In this document: positions 41,534 through 54,569 of the stretch, in pieces
Layout of the letters: every line of letters starts with the position of its first letter
How positions within the stretch are numbered: the stretch's first letter is position 1
From: Diprion similis
Taxonomy: Eukaryota; Arthropoda; Insecta; Hymenoptera; Diprionidae
Reading direction: 5' to 3'
DNA: 64,000 nucleotides
Assembly: GCF_021155765.1 (NCBI RefSeq)
Contig: NC_060112.1
Span: 11,594,001 to 11,658,000, forward strand
Notes under the pieces: model-generated
The model's input: only the letters and a program-made list of their open reading frames with translations
What the model was told of the DNA's origin: nothing
Databases searched by the model: none
Program-made: the position numbers and the translations under genes

Positions 41534-41751
41534 CTGCATTTAAGTGATACTTTAATCCTTTTTCGATCGTTCGAGTGATTATCGGTGACATTGAGAGTTG
41601 AAGACACTAAATAGTTAGCAGTTGATATTAAACGTTCTTATAATTCAAGTATTTCACCAAAATCTTCTAGTAACTACGACGAGTGAAACTTTTCTCAGTG
41701 CAGGATTCGAATAATACCTTAATACTTTCTTAATGGTTCAGACGAATATCG

Positions 41752-41752
<1 letters not shown>
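41473..41752. repeat. Diverged tandem duplication, period about 168 bp
   Basis: The segment from about 41473 (gcaaattcaaatatttt ... ccctcagtgctg ... atactttaatcc ... gttcgagtgattatcg) recurs from about 41641 (taattcaagtatttc ... tctcagtgcagg ... ataccttaatac ... gttcagacgaatatcg). About two thirds of positions match. The second copy shares the right end of the MITE-like element, so it may be a nested or duplicated element end. Confidence 0.5.
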
Positions 41753-41787
<35 letters not shown>

Positions 41788-41788
41788 G
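41752..41788. repeat. (TTA)n microsatellite
   Basis: There are about twelve perfect tandem TTA/ATT units. Confidence 0.95.
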
Positions 41789-44663
41789 CTACTACCATTA
41801 TCGTCATTATCACCGCAGCCACGTTTTGCTGCCCATAGAAACTTTTTTCTCCCCGTATCAGAAGCAATTATTGACCTATAATCATGTTTTAGACGTGTGT
41901 TATATCTAGTGCTAATTCATAATACCTGGAGGCAAGTCACGAGAAAAAGATATCGTTTAGACGAATGAAAATTAACTACATACGCACGGGATGGAAATAG
42001 ATTATTTATGTAATCATGTTTTCGTAAGATAGTTAATCCATTCGCGTTAGACAAATAAATTGAGATACATAACGATCATTCCACTCCGCTTCCTTAAGTT
42101 CTCGAATCCCACCTTCTTGTTTTAACTTTAATACTCTACTTCAATAATAGATATCTGAATTTGACTGAATAAAGTTGGTCAGGGTTACGTTCATAGATTC
42201 GAATCGCAAGCGGCATTTGTAATTTAGTAAGCTAACAAATTAATCGATCGCTAATCCCACTGCTTTTAAAAATGGAATTGAAAAATTCGTTTCAGATACT
42301 TACTGACTTAAGCTAAACGCTATCAGCGAATTGGTTTCTTACGTACTCGTCAAATCCTACGAAGTTTTTTACGACAATCCCTAAAACAGATTTTGCCATG
42401 TATTATAATCATTCGGGATGTCTGAATGATATGTAAAATATTATTCATAAAAATTTGTTTGGTAAACACAAAATGCAAGAAAACAAAGTTCATTTGTCTT
42501 CTTTTTTGCTGCAGATCATAGATTTAACGTTCGAGTTTTTTCTACCTGTAGGATATGATATTGCGTAAGGTATATGCGGTACATAAAGCAACTAGACATT
42601 AATGCACAATATAAACAGCGATGATTCAATTTTTAAATAAATTCAAATTAACCTCAAGAGAAACAAGAATAAAGTTAATTTCGTTCCTCCTGAATTAAGC
42701 AGTATCTTAATGATAACCGAGCAGGCTAGCTCGTGAACCGGATGCTGGTATCGATAAGAAAAAACCTTCCTACCCAGTATCACGTTACTATTGTTATTAT
42801 ATTCCCTGTCCCTCCGCCCAGACGATCCTACACTTGTGCATTATTTACACAGATGTATCTCAACCTTCGTAGGTCAAAGTATCTTACATTTTCAGCTATA
42901 ACGTACCACGCATTATAACGTGAAATACAGGGACACTCACTGGTTTATATTCGCCTCGAATCGAACAACTTTCAAACCGGTCGAACGATTTTAAAAATGA
43001 AACGACAAATTGAGCCACCAATTTTTCATGTAATATAAAAACTTTGATCAATGTTAATTTTGGGGCTATGATTTCTTCAAAGAAATACGCTTCTACGCAC
43101 AATTAAAATCATATAATTCTACTTTTTACAAGTTGTTTTGATCGATCTCAAACAACAAATTCATCATTATGTTGCCACAATTTCAGAAAGAAAATGCATT
43201 CTAGGGCACGACGGACTCCCTCCAAATAATGATAAAAAAAATTGTGTATTTTTTTTAAGTGACTGCATTTTTTAATTCTACTCGTATTGCATGAATCATT
43301 GATTATCGATCAATATTTACGACCAAAAAAATTTATACTACGAAGCAAATGGCCTTTGTCTAAGATATGATTTTTTTAAATGTTAAAAATATTTTATGAA
43401 ATAGATTTTGGCCAATTTGTACGGATCTTATCAACGAAAGAAACGGATCAGAAATACCCGGTTTTATTACATTGAAGATTCTAAATATAAAACCTTTTCC
43501 GAAGTTGTTGATTTCTTAGCTTGTCTGATTGAGACTGACTCAGATTCCTATCACATTATTAGGAATCTTGTTAACTCATTCGTGTTCACTATCATTAGTG
43601 CAAATGACGTGACTGAATATTTGCCTAACTTATGTTTCAGACCGTCCTAACAATTCATCCGTAATTCGACTTGCCATATTATCAGGGGCGATAAGTTTCT
43701 AAGAATAATTCGTAGGTGTAATAAGCGAGTTATAATTGTACGGAAGAATGCTCGGCGTACAGTTACATTACATGTATAATTCGCTTCAACGACTGTCTTG
43801 AATCGACGTTGCAGGCACTGCCGCGATATTACGTAATAGCATTATAGTTGATAGATGAAGTTGACGTACAAAACAAGAAGAAGAAAAAGGAAAAAAGGTA
43901 ACTGAAAACTGGTATAATTCATTGTCAGGTCTGTATAATTACACCGGCGGTAAAATTGTGACGTCAGAGACTGCGCAGTGCAGTCTACCTACTCGATGCG
44001 ATGTGCCTGCAGTCTCATAATCAAACCGTGTGAAAAATCGAGTTTATCAAACTCCAGGCAGATGGCGCAACCGGCGAGTGGGTCAGAGATTTTCAAACAA
44101 GTAGCTCGAGGCGCAGGCTCAACTCGACTAACCTAAAACTATGCGACGCAGACCTGCTGCCCATGCAGAATATTTATTATACGTCTTCACATCGACGCCA
44201 CGCAATACGATTGACCCCGATACCAAATGGAATTATGTAATTTGCATCGCATTCGGACAAAAAAGTCCCACTTCATTCATCGCTTTAACACATATATCTA
44301 CATATAGAAATCGCATTATCCTCGAGCCTCAAATCAAAAACGGCGGACAGTGAACTTCTTTCAATCTCGCTCTGATTAGTTTCTACTGTGAAGTCGCGTT
44401 ATAACTGATACGTAAGGTCAGATTCTGTTAGCCAACGAAAATGACGCGCTCCGACATCTGGCGGCAGAAAATTTGACGCTCTCTGACCGGCCCGTATTTA
44501 AATATAAATAGTATTCGTTGATCTATTTTTCACGATATATACGTTCGATTTAACTAGACTAGAGCCTCACAGGCTGCACAAGGTTTTCTGCATCTTAATA
44601 TTCGTGTAATTAAGTTACAACGGTCCGCTGGTTGTCTGATTCTCACCGCCATATTGCCTGGAG

Positions 44664-44829
44664 CGGAGGGTGGAGCAAAGTGGGCCCCTTAAGAAAATAA
44701 TGCCTAAAATCCGAATAAAATGTTTGGTGTAATTATGATTTTCGAATAATTCATATTGTTGATGTAGTTAATTTTATCCCTTGTTATTTAAAAAATTTCA
44801 AGGGGCCCACTTTGTTCCACCCTCCCCTA
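44664..44829. mobile_element. Small foldback element with 26-bp near-perfect inverted ends
   Basis: The left arm (44665-44690, ggagggtggagcaaagtggg then cccctt) is matched in reverse complement at about 44801-44826 (aggggcccactttgttccac then cctcc) with one mismatch. The interior of about 110 bp is AT-rich and non-coding. The size and GC-rich inverted ends around an AT-rich core fit a tiny MITE; the family is unknown. Confidence 0.65.
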
Positions 44830-47800
44830 TTGTCAGTCCCAAATTTGAAATAATACTCATTGACCCGTGGAGCAGAATACGGAAAATTGACGGTCTATTA
44901 CGAAGAAAAGAAACTTGTTCATAAACGTAGTCTGAACAGTTAATTACGTCTTATGACCGACTTTCACGAACATCGAAATGCGAATTAGCACCTTTGATCG
45001 ACTTGTCTATTATCTAATCTCTCGCCGAGTATCGCCAAAGCTGCATGATTACACTTTGCGTTTCCATTTCTATCGACAATTATCGTGAGCAATAATAGGA
45101 ATGACTTGTGTATAATAATTTTAGACCGATTAGTTACATCAGCGTCGCGACGATAATCCGATATCAGCGAAGAACTCGATCCAGACTTTAAATTTGAAAA
45201 TTCCCAAGATCAAAGCTCACGTGGAATTGTTGCACAGTCGACTGTATTTACCGTACAACTCCAGTAATGTTTTTGCGACGAGGATACATACGTAGGTATG
45301 TGTGTATAGACAAAGTTCTGCACGATCCGCAGGTGGAGCGAAACAAAAAAATAACACAGCGGGTAATTCGAAATTGTTCATTGCAGAGGGACAGTGTAAT
45401 TGTTAATGGCATTCCTTCCTTTGTCGTCGCTGGATAGGCACGTAATAACATTTAGACGATGTACCGGCGCGGTTTAATACGTGTATTTATAGAATTGTTG
45501 TTGTTTTCACCGCATGCAACGATTATTATCCTCTTATTTTTTATCGTCCTTCTCTGTCGGATCGTTATACTACAAATATAGCTGCAATTACCATACGGAG
45601 TAACTCCAGGATAAAAAATGGGTCACCAAATCGATACGGGTTATAGAAAATTTCAAGTTACAATTTTTGATACTGACATATTATATCATTTTTTACAGTT
45701 ATTTTAAAATTCCCATAGAATATAACACGATGATATGTTTCTCTTCCACGGACAACTGCATTGACAAATTGAGAAACTGTGTGAATAAATATTTCAGGCT
45801 TCATCTATATTAGTGATCAATGAATTATCTAATGAACAATTAATTGTGTTAAGGAGGTTATTGAATCGACATTCGATACCCTTTTGGTAATTTGATAATG
45901 AAATAATCGAATAATGAGCTAATTTTGTGAATTTGTATACTCGTGAAATCAACCGAATATATTAGGTTGTCGACCATTAGAAAGTGATTGGAAATGTTCA
46001 TTAGTCGATCCGTAATTAATTTAAGTAATTATTTCTTGCGTCGTTGTAGCTTACGAAGATGCGGAATCGACAAATCTCCGATGTGTGACCATCTTGTAAT
46101 AAAATATGGGAAAAAGTATCGATTCTGGACTCACGAACTTCTCAAGTAACATTTCGGTGATATTAGTGTTGAAAAAGAATTCATAATTTACTGTAACGTG
46201 TTATAATTAGCTAGTGATAGTCTTATCGAGAATTTGCAAACCAATTGAAACGAATGGAATTGAATTCTAGACATGAGCGGACGAAAGGCTGTAAAATTAA
46301 AATGAATTACGGTTCGCACAGGGTATTCCGAAACGATGAAAAAGTTCATGGCAAGTCAAGGCTTAGAAGCGAGTCTCCAGTGCAAAGCAACGTTATGTAA
46401 TCATTTCGCAGAAGTGAAACAGAGCGTATTTAATAAAATACCTCCCGACAGTGAAACGAAAAACCGCAACAATAATTTATCATTATAAGCAGATGCTTAC
46501 ATTGGCACGTAGAAAGAAAATTATGATATATTAGCAGTATATATGTATATAAATTTCTTTCTACATATACTTCCAATTTAGATTCATGTCCGTCGGTATA
46601 TATATTATATATATAACGTAATGTGGTTTTTAAATATCACTGTGAATTCTCTTCATTTGTGTAATTTCTGACCCAAAGATTTGACAATTTTTTACTTTTG
46701 TTTAGACATATTGCTCGTGGTCATTTAGAATTGCTATTAAAATTGGCAAAGCATAATTTGAAGAGTGGTCGAGAAAACGTGCATAAATCTAATACAATTG
46801 ATTGAAATTATTTTTTCACCACGCTGCCATAATTCATGTTTTACTGACAGGTAAAATTTTCGAAAAAAAAAACGGTAAGTGAATCTGTGACCAAGTTTGC
46901 AGTAGGTGATCGTAAAAGCGTAATAAAGAATAATGAAAGAACAAGGTTTAATCAAAAAATTTATCCAACTTGAATCAAGTTATCATCTTGCTTTGAAAAA
47001 CTAAGGGAGTTGCTAAGGGGAATCAAATTTATTTAGAATGTATTATTCTATTATTATTACAATTAAAAAATCTGTTTTTCAGCGACAATTTCCTGCATTT
47101 TGATTTTTCACACGTTTAACGATTCAGCTATAATTTCGGTGGATATACAAAATTAACCAAAAATGATGTCACGACCTTCTTGTTTGCAAAAATAAATTAC
47201 TTCCAGAATTGATTCGACATGTTTTGGTTTAGTGTTAATAACTGAATTCAAGAATTTCTACGAAAACAGGTTTACAGCTATTTAAGGCGATGCCGTACCC
47301 ATCTTCTTGACCAACCGATGTTGCAAGTTTTTCTTTACAGTTCTAAAAGTACTCATTATAAGTTTTTCATATCGCAATGGACCGTTTACAACGAGTAAAA
47401 CAATCTCGTGTCAATGGAAATTCAATATCATTTGCATACGGTTCGCTTCGATTTTTAGAGTGGGATCTGGACAATGAATCTTTGCATAATTTAAAAACGA
47501 ATAAACGATTTTCATACTTATCAACTTTTTGCTAATGAATTTCTGCAGTCTCTATAAAATTACGGTTACATCACACCTTGATCTTCAATCGTTATACTTG
47601 AATTGTTAATCAATTTTATTTGTGAATTTTTTTACTTCAAGTACCATTTTGTGGTTTACTGTATTGGATTAGAGTAAATTTATCTCCGAGACTTATTCGA
47701 ATTTCTCTCAAGTTTTAAATCCCCCAAAAGTCAGAATTAATAGTTCAATCTTAACTGTGGCATTACAGTTATCAGGAGGAAAGCAACTGGGTAAAAGTCA

Positions 47801-48649
47801 ACGACCAAATTTCTTAGGTGAAGCTGCATAAAAAATTATTCTCTCGCGTAAAATCACGTGATGCATTTACGAGCCTAATAAAAGTTTAAGATGCCACGCT
47901 TTTCTCTCTTGTCTTTATTTCATGGGTTCCATATGGCACATAAAGTTGCGTGAACGAGGGCGTCGTATCAAAGCTACGATTCGGTGGTCAAATAGCGTAT
48001 AAAAAAGAAAGATAGCGATAAAAAAATTGAAAGAAAAAGAACATAGCCTCACAAAATTATCATAAAAGTCACCTTCAAGATTCTCATCTCCATAAAATAA
48101 AATGAACTTCAACCAGTCGTAGCTTTGGAACAATCTTTATGAGAGCAAAGTTGCATTCGACTTTTTTCTACCTTATTCGATTATCCGTTGGTGATCATTT
48201 TAATATTTTTCTTTCGATTGAAGTAAAGTCCGTTGTTCCCTGAATTAATAGTTTCTAGCACGTCGTAGCTTTGGAATGATAATTACTCCGCAAGCAAAGT
48301 TCAATTTAACGTTTTTCTCTCCCATTTTAATGACTCAGTTATAGTCTCTTTTACATTTTTTGCAGATTAAAAAAAAATTGTATTTTTTTTTATAAACTAA
48401 TAGCTATCAGCAATTATATTCTATTGAAAAATCTTACTTTCTGACACGATTATCCTTGGTATCAAGATTAAGAAAAAAAACATTGATAATAAATTTCTCA
48501 ACGGCAGATATTCGACTATTTGTGAGAAAGAAAATTTGCCAATATTATATCTGTACGACGTATGTATTACTTTGTTATTACAAGGATCGTTCAAAAGAAT
48601 AAATTATATACCTTGCTACAGTTCATTTTCGAAAATTGCATGCAGTAAT

Positions 48650-49780
48650 CTTGAAAGTCAATGCAAAAAACTAGTCTTTGCGTTTTCGGGGAAGCTGATG
48701 ACTTGCTGTCTGGATGTTTTTACGATAGTTCCCAGACTCTGCGGGCCCCCGAAATTCAGGTTTCCAAGTCCCAGAAATGACAATCCGTAGCACGCCCGCG
48801 CCCGAAGAATCGACAGAGTATTTAGTACCCGACTTGTTCCACGGGGCCCTTGCAAGGCCCTCGGAGTACGCAGGCGTCATGCGCGCATTGGGACCGAGGG
48901 CCCACCTACGCCAGCTCTTTCTCTTATTCAGTATCCCCACCCGAGCAGCCGGTGTCCAGTTATGTTGCCGCGGCGAGTTGGGTCTGCTGGAATTGTTGTG
49001 CTGCCGGTCGTCTTTCGTCGGGCGTATCTCTAATAAGTTGTTGAAACCGTTGGAGCTGCGCGTTTCGCGCGAGTTTAGTGGCGTCGATTTCGTCCCTCCG
49101 TGTTCCCAGAAATCAATTTCAAATTGTTGTTGTTAACAAACAACCAAGCTGTGACCCGTTCATCGAGCGCCCCCCTCTCCCGGCGGGCGAGAAGCGCCAG
49201 GAAAACAACCTGGGCCCAACGCCTAGATGGTCAGGCCCAACTTCGTCTGCGTCACAACTCCACAGGATTACGCATATACACGTATCGATCAGGTAAAGTG
49301 CCAATAGCCTGTGTTTTCGTGTGTACGGTCACCGTTTCCCGAGAGGTGCATCGTCGAGCACGTGCAAATCCACATCCCCCCTCTTACCCACGGGTCAGAA
49401 CTCGCTGAAACGGCCCTCAAAATGGGCCCGATCTCGGCTTTGGTATGCAGCGGCTCGTTCTTCGCCGCGAGAGACGGAGACACCCGATCGGCCGGCGGTC
49501 AGCCGAAGCGGAAGAGCCGAGCCGAGGGGCCCCACCTGCCATATTGAATCGCCGAACCCCGGACATCCCGAGTTTTCTTTTAACGGGCCCAATGAAACTT
49601 TCGACTTTACCGGCTTTTCGTCCCACCGTTTGCAGGGTTTGCATTTTTGCGCGAGATTTATGATCCTTAGCACGTTTTTCATTCCTGAGTTTAGAGAACC
49701 GCTGTCTGCCGAGTCTGACGAATTTTTGGACACCGTGTACATACCGTGTTACACGGATTGTGTTTAGATACGTGATATTA
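48650..49780 (+). promoter_or_regulatory. GC/CpG-rich island, probable promoter and non-coding first exon
   Basis: Composition changes abruptly from AT-rich to GC-rich with many CpGs. The overlapping open frames on both strands are what GC-rich DNA gives by chance, and none has a recognisable domain. A donor-like site (tcgatcag|gtaaag) at 49292/49293 could end a non-coding first exon of a rightward gene whose other exons lie outside the window. The transcript and strand are inference. Confidence 0.35.
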
Positions 49781-52700
49781 TATACACAGTGTGCGCCAAG
49801 GTTTGGAAGTGCAGTCACAGTAATTTCATTTGGAAAATCTTAAGAGGTTATGTTTTTCCACGTAATGGTCCTAGACTGCATATTTTGCTGTAGAGTTGGC
49901 TGTCAGAATTTCGATGATGATAGCGGGCTTGGGTCATATATTCCTTTGGCATTCTATTGTATAAAAAAAATTTCGTACGATACAGTTGTTAAAAAATCTT
50001 GGAAAAAATTGTTCATATTGTTACAAGGACGGTTGTGGAATGTGGTGCAAGTTTTAATTTTTCACTCAGAACTATTGTAGTTTTCGGTGTGGGAAAATTT
50101 CTCGTTTGTTATTTAAGGTTATTAATTTTTGAGTAACTTGAGAAAACACGTGTTCGAATCGTTCAAATGTAAAATAATCCGGAGGGAAAAAATAAATCTT
50201 CAATTCTTGAGAACTCTGAAAAAACTTAGGGATTTCATGTCTCATTGTCAGTTTTGCACGGCCAAATATGCGATTGATTGTATAATATTTTTAACTCAGT
50301 TTCACCTACGCGCTGACCAAACAGGGATCACGTGTTTGCATTGGTCTCTTTTAGACTAGATTAAAGCCCACGCGATTTTAAATTATTCTGAATCGTTGTG
50401 GTGAAAACACGAGTCGTTTTCCATTTTGAATATTTATAAATAACGTGAATAATAGCATAGATAACAGGATACATGATTGTAATAAGGAAAATTTCTTCAC
50501 ACAGTTTTTATCGAAAAGAGAGAGATATTTATATATAATAACAAGACAATTTTGTCGACAAGTCTGCTTACTTTATCACGTTTATAAACTCATATCGTTC
50601 GTCAAGAATGACTTGAGGATAAATTTGTTGAACGTAATAACGACTGCGTTTTATTGTTAGTTGATTTGAATCTTTTTTTTCATAAAAACATAACTGTAAT
50701 CAATCAATTGTGAGAAATTACGTGAACGATGTCTGCTGAAAAGAGATGCAAATTTTGTAATATTACGAACGCTTCGCTATGATGTCTATTTTCGCATCCG
50801 TGACTCATTTTTTGTCAACTTTGCTGCAAAAATGTAATTCAATTAATCAACACATCACTCATCTGGAGAAAAACAAGCACAAAAATGCGTAATACGATGT
50901 ATTACTTGTTTACAAGAACTTAACAGGTTCAACTCAAGTTATATATATATATATTTATTACTACTATTAGTACTATATAATACACATATATGTATACACG
51001 ATGAAGGGACGATAAAATATTAAGAGTATTTTGATCGTTGTTTTAGCTTGTTACTTTTGACAATCAGCCAGATTATTGGCAAACGTGTTTAAGTATAGAA
51101 CATCAAAGAATACACCGCGATCGTGAAAAGTAGTTATTGTAGAAAAACTTATAATTAATTTTTCATAGAATATATACATATGTTTATATGCGTATACGTG
51201 TATAATCTACCTGAAATGATGTAACGATTCTGTGACGCATTTGAATAACAATGAGAATATATTGCATAAGGTTTGCGTTGGTAAAAGAAGAAGATCTCGG
51301 CTCTGATGATACAGGTACATTTGTTTTCTTTTTTTCTCGTTTTTATGAATATGAAAGACGGAGACACACCTTTTTACTTCGTGTTTCAAATAATATTTTA
51401 TTGTTTTCGACAACTATATAACATTTAAGGCCAAATTCAGTCGGGTTCAAGGCTTGTATTCGTTGTTCATGTTATACCGATGAAAATCATACGCTTCGAC
51501 TATCCTTTGTGAGAATTTATAAACAATTATTCGAAACAATACGACAGATTCTTCAAATCGTATTCTAATTTTCCTTATTCCATATTTGTCAAATTTGTTT
51601 CTTGTTACATTATTATATTTTTTATATCATCTATTCTCTTATTTTAGTATAGTTCAGAGTAATTCTACAGCTTCCCGTTTTATTTTTTTAAATTTCCGAC
51701 GCTTCAAGCTGCAACGTATCAATAATATAAATATTATCTATCAATCACGGAGTTTAACTTGACCGATTTAATTTGTCGTTAACCATCCGCGTTAAGAAGA
51801 TCGATTATTTCACTTCGCTGCGTAGTTAGTTGATTTCTGTTCATTGATCGATGCTATGACGGATCGAAATGCCTCATTATACTCGTATAATAAACAATAC
51901 TCGCATTTTACCCCGTGGCAATTGTAACGAGATAGATTTTTGTTGTCTGTTGGAAGTATTGTACACAATTTCAAAAACACAGAAATAATTTCTAGATATC
52001 TGGTTATTTTTCACGGAAAATTTTCACCTTTCACGTATACAACGCTTGTACAGTTAGACATACATTACCGCATGTTTTGACACCCTCGTGCAACGAAACG
52101 GTGACACGACTCTGACCATCAAGGAGCCATCGTCTAGGTATCCAGATAATAATTCACAGACACAGAAAAATTGAAGCAATACGCAACGACGGAGGTTCAG
52201 AATATCTTATCGATTTAATTCGAATAAATGCTCAGTTTCTACGCTTATCATTTAAATTGCATTTGAATCACCCGCCATTTCACGAATTTCCGGTTATTTG
52301 TGACTCCACACAAGTGCATTGGATACTCCAAGATGCATATTTATTTTAAACAGTATTGCAACTACACAATTTTTAATTCCCAAATTCCCTCTGTATAACG
52401 ATTGATTATTATTATATGAGTTTAAAAATAAATTCACATCAATTAATACCATTGGTATTGAATTTTTTCTAAACTTTGAGAGAGAAGTGAGAAACATTTC
52501 ACAGGTATGTATCAGGTTATGGGGAAGGACTTTCTTCAACTGCGTCACAACGTGTTCGTGAAGTGTTTTGTTTGTTTACTTTTTTACTTTCCAAAACCAG
52601 CTTTCTGAATTGCATAAAATTGACCGTGACTCGTTCAACCTTATGCCTATGACGGAAATTCAATGACTCGTAAAATTGTTAAATATTTTAATGCGCCTGA

Positions 52701-54560
52701 GAGTAGCTACAAAATATATCTTCATGCACATATAAGTCACATGTTATACACATAGAATTGCGTTAATCGATTCATATAATTAAACTATTGACGCGCCTTG
52801 ATCAATCCTCTTTCAATTATGGCACATATTTAGGTTTTCGATCTGCAGATTCTCTGAGGCGTAAAAACCGAATTTAGAATTACTGCAACAATTGATGCTA
52901 CCGTTAGTTTCCAAAGAATAGTTTCTGAGACTCTCTGCTGAGAAAATATACTTGCAGTCATAATTACACATTCAGTTATCCGTCAGCTGCTTAATACGGC
53001 AGCGAAATCAGCTCGCAGAAGAAAAATTGTGAAAACTGATGCTGCGACATATATTTATATATATATACCTATATACAGTATTTACCTATTCTAACACGTG
53101 AGGTGAAAAATTAGTTTCAACACTCACGTGTGTCTACAGCTGCAAAATATTATAAGCATTATAGAATACTGAATACGGTCGGAATGCTAGCGCGAGGATT
53201 TTCAAAGACATTCTTATACTTCCGATGGATTTTTTTCTCCCTTTTCTAAAAAATATTTAAATCGGAAAATTTTTCCTGAACTCAAATTATGGACTTGGAA
53301 ATTCTGAATTTGTACGATCAATGCTTTGCATCATTTCTTCGTAACACATTATTTGAATTTCACTCAAAAACAAACCCGGTGCAGAAAATTATTTACGGAT
53401 TCTCATGTTCACGAGTGAGTGCAATGTATTATGTATATTTTCGTGGTTAATTGAACTCGGTGTTCGAATTGAAAAATAATTAGACTCGACATGAAAAAAC
53501 ATACAGAGACACACACACACGGACGAGAAGCAGAAATAATGTCGGTTATCTCAGGACTCGAGATATTAGGTCACGCGAATAAATTCGCGTAACTTATCTC
53601 TGTACTTGTTATTTATTAATTTATCACCGCGTATATAGAAAGAAGAGTACCAAATAGAAGATAATAAATGATAACAACCAATGACAATGTAGAGGTGCAG
53701 TATTTAACGATTTTGGAGGTAGAATTCAGAGACAATCGAGAGCGATAAAAAAAAATTATTTTTAGATCGGAACCATGCAATTCCATGACGCAATTCTGAA
53801 GACACGGTAATGTCAATTTTGGATGACACATGCGATGGATTTCGCCTTTCCATTCTCAAATGGCTCTTCCATTAAGCCCCGGGGCTTATCTTTTGTTTAA
53901 AAACTCTCAAATCTGTCAATTTTATCAGCCGTGAATATAGAAATAACTTTACGATATAGATAGCGTGAAATGTGTTAATTAGATATGCGATTGTAAAAAA
54001 ATAATTATGAAACATCGTTCATAGATTTGCTACCAATGGATATTTAAGGGATCGCAACATTTTGATGGAGTTTCAAAAATTCGTAGAAACTGTAGTACAA
54101 ATTGTACGTATAAACACTTCTTCGTATAGCGTTTGAAAACGAAAAAGCAAAACGGTATTTTAAATATATCGTGCGTTTTAAATTACCCGCAAATTGATCA
54201 TTCTTTTTTCACTTCGCTTTTGATCCACCCTCGTTCTTAATTCCTCCCTTCGAACAGCACTAGTAGCGGATTTACACATTTGCCGTTATTAGGCTATTCA
54301 AATTTTGCCACCCCTACCGACCTCTACTAATCGATACCCTAGTTCACAATCATATTAATTACAATTAATTACAATTTGTGCACAATCGTCCTAATTACAC
54401 CACTTTTTTCCTGCAATTAGTATGATTGGGAACTAACAATAATGGATCGGTGTGTCAGTTGTAGATTATTCCTAGATTATTTTTAAAACCCAACGATTCA
54501 GTTGAGATTGCACAAGAAATAGTTTTTGGGTATATTTCTGAGGTAATAAAAGCTCAATAA
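49781..54560. other. AT-rich DNA with no supportable gene
   Basis: The ORFs here are under about 90 codons, in AT-rich sequence with TA tracts (e.g. 50941-50954, 53056-53067). If the island at 48.7-49.8 kb is a promoter, this could be the start of a long first intron. I see no conserved protein or RNA signature. Confidence 0.4.
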
Positions 54561-54569
54561 TGAACTACA

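Larger units (their letters stand above)
41260..48650. other. Intergenic region downstream of the esterase-like gene
   Basis: About 7.4 kb without a supportable gene. It holds the esterase 3' UTR (end unknown), a MITE-like element plus tandem duplication (41287-41752), a TTA microsatellite (41752-41788), a hairpin element (44664-44829) and a relatively GC-rich stretch around 43950-44700. The longest plausible ORF (80 codons, 43408-43650, plus) has balanced composition but no recognisable domain and no splice or initiation context. Confidence 0.45.

Noticed and set aside
43408-43650. 80-codon plus-strand ORF with balanced composition
   Set aside because: It looks protein-like by eye, but there is no recognised domain, no clear start context and no partner exon. 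I cannot support it as a gene.
49100-49818. Several overlapping ORFs of 70-148 codons on both strands
   Set aside because: GC-rich DNA has few stop codons. All frames are open at once and none encodes a recognisable domain.
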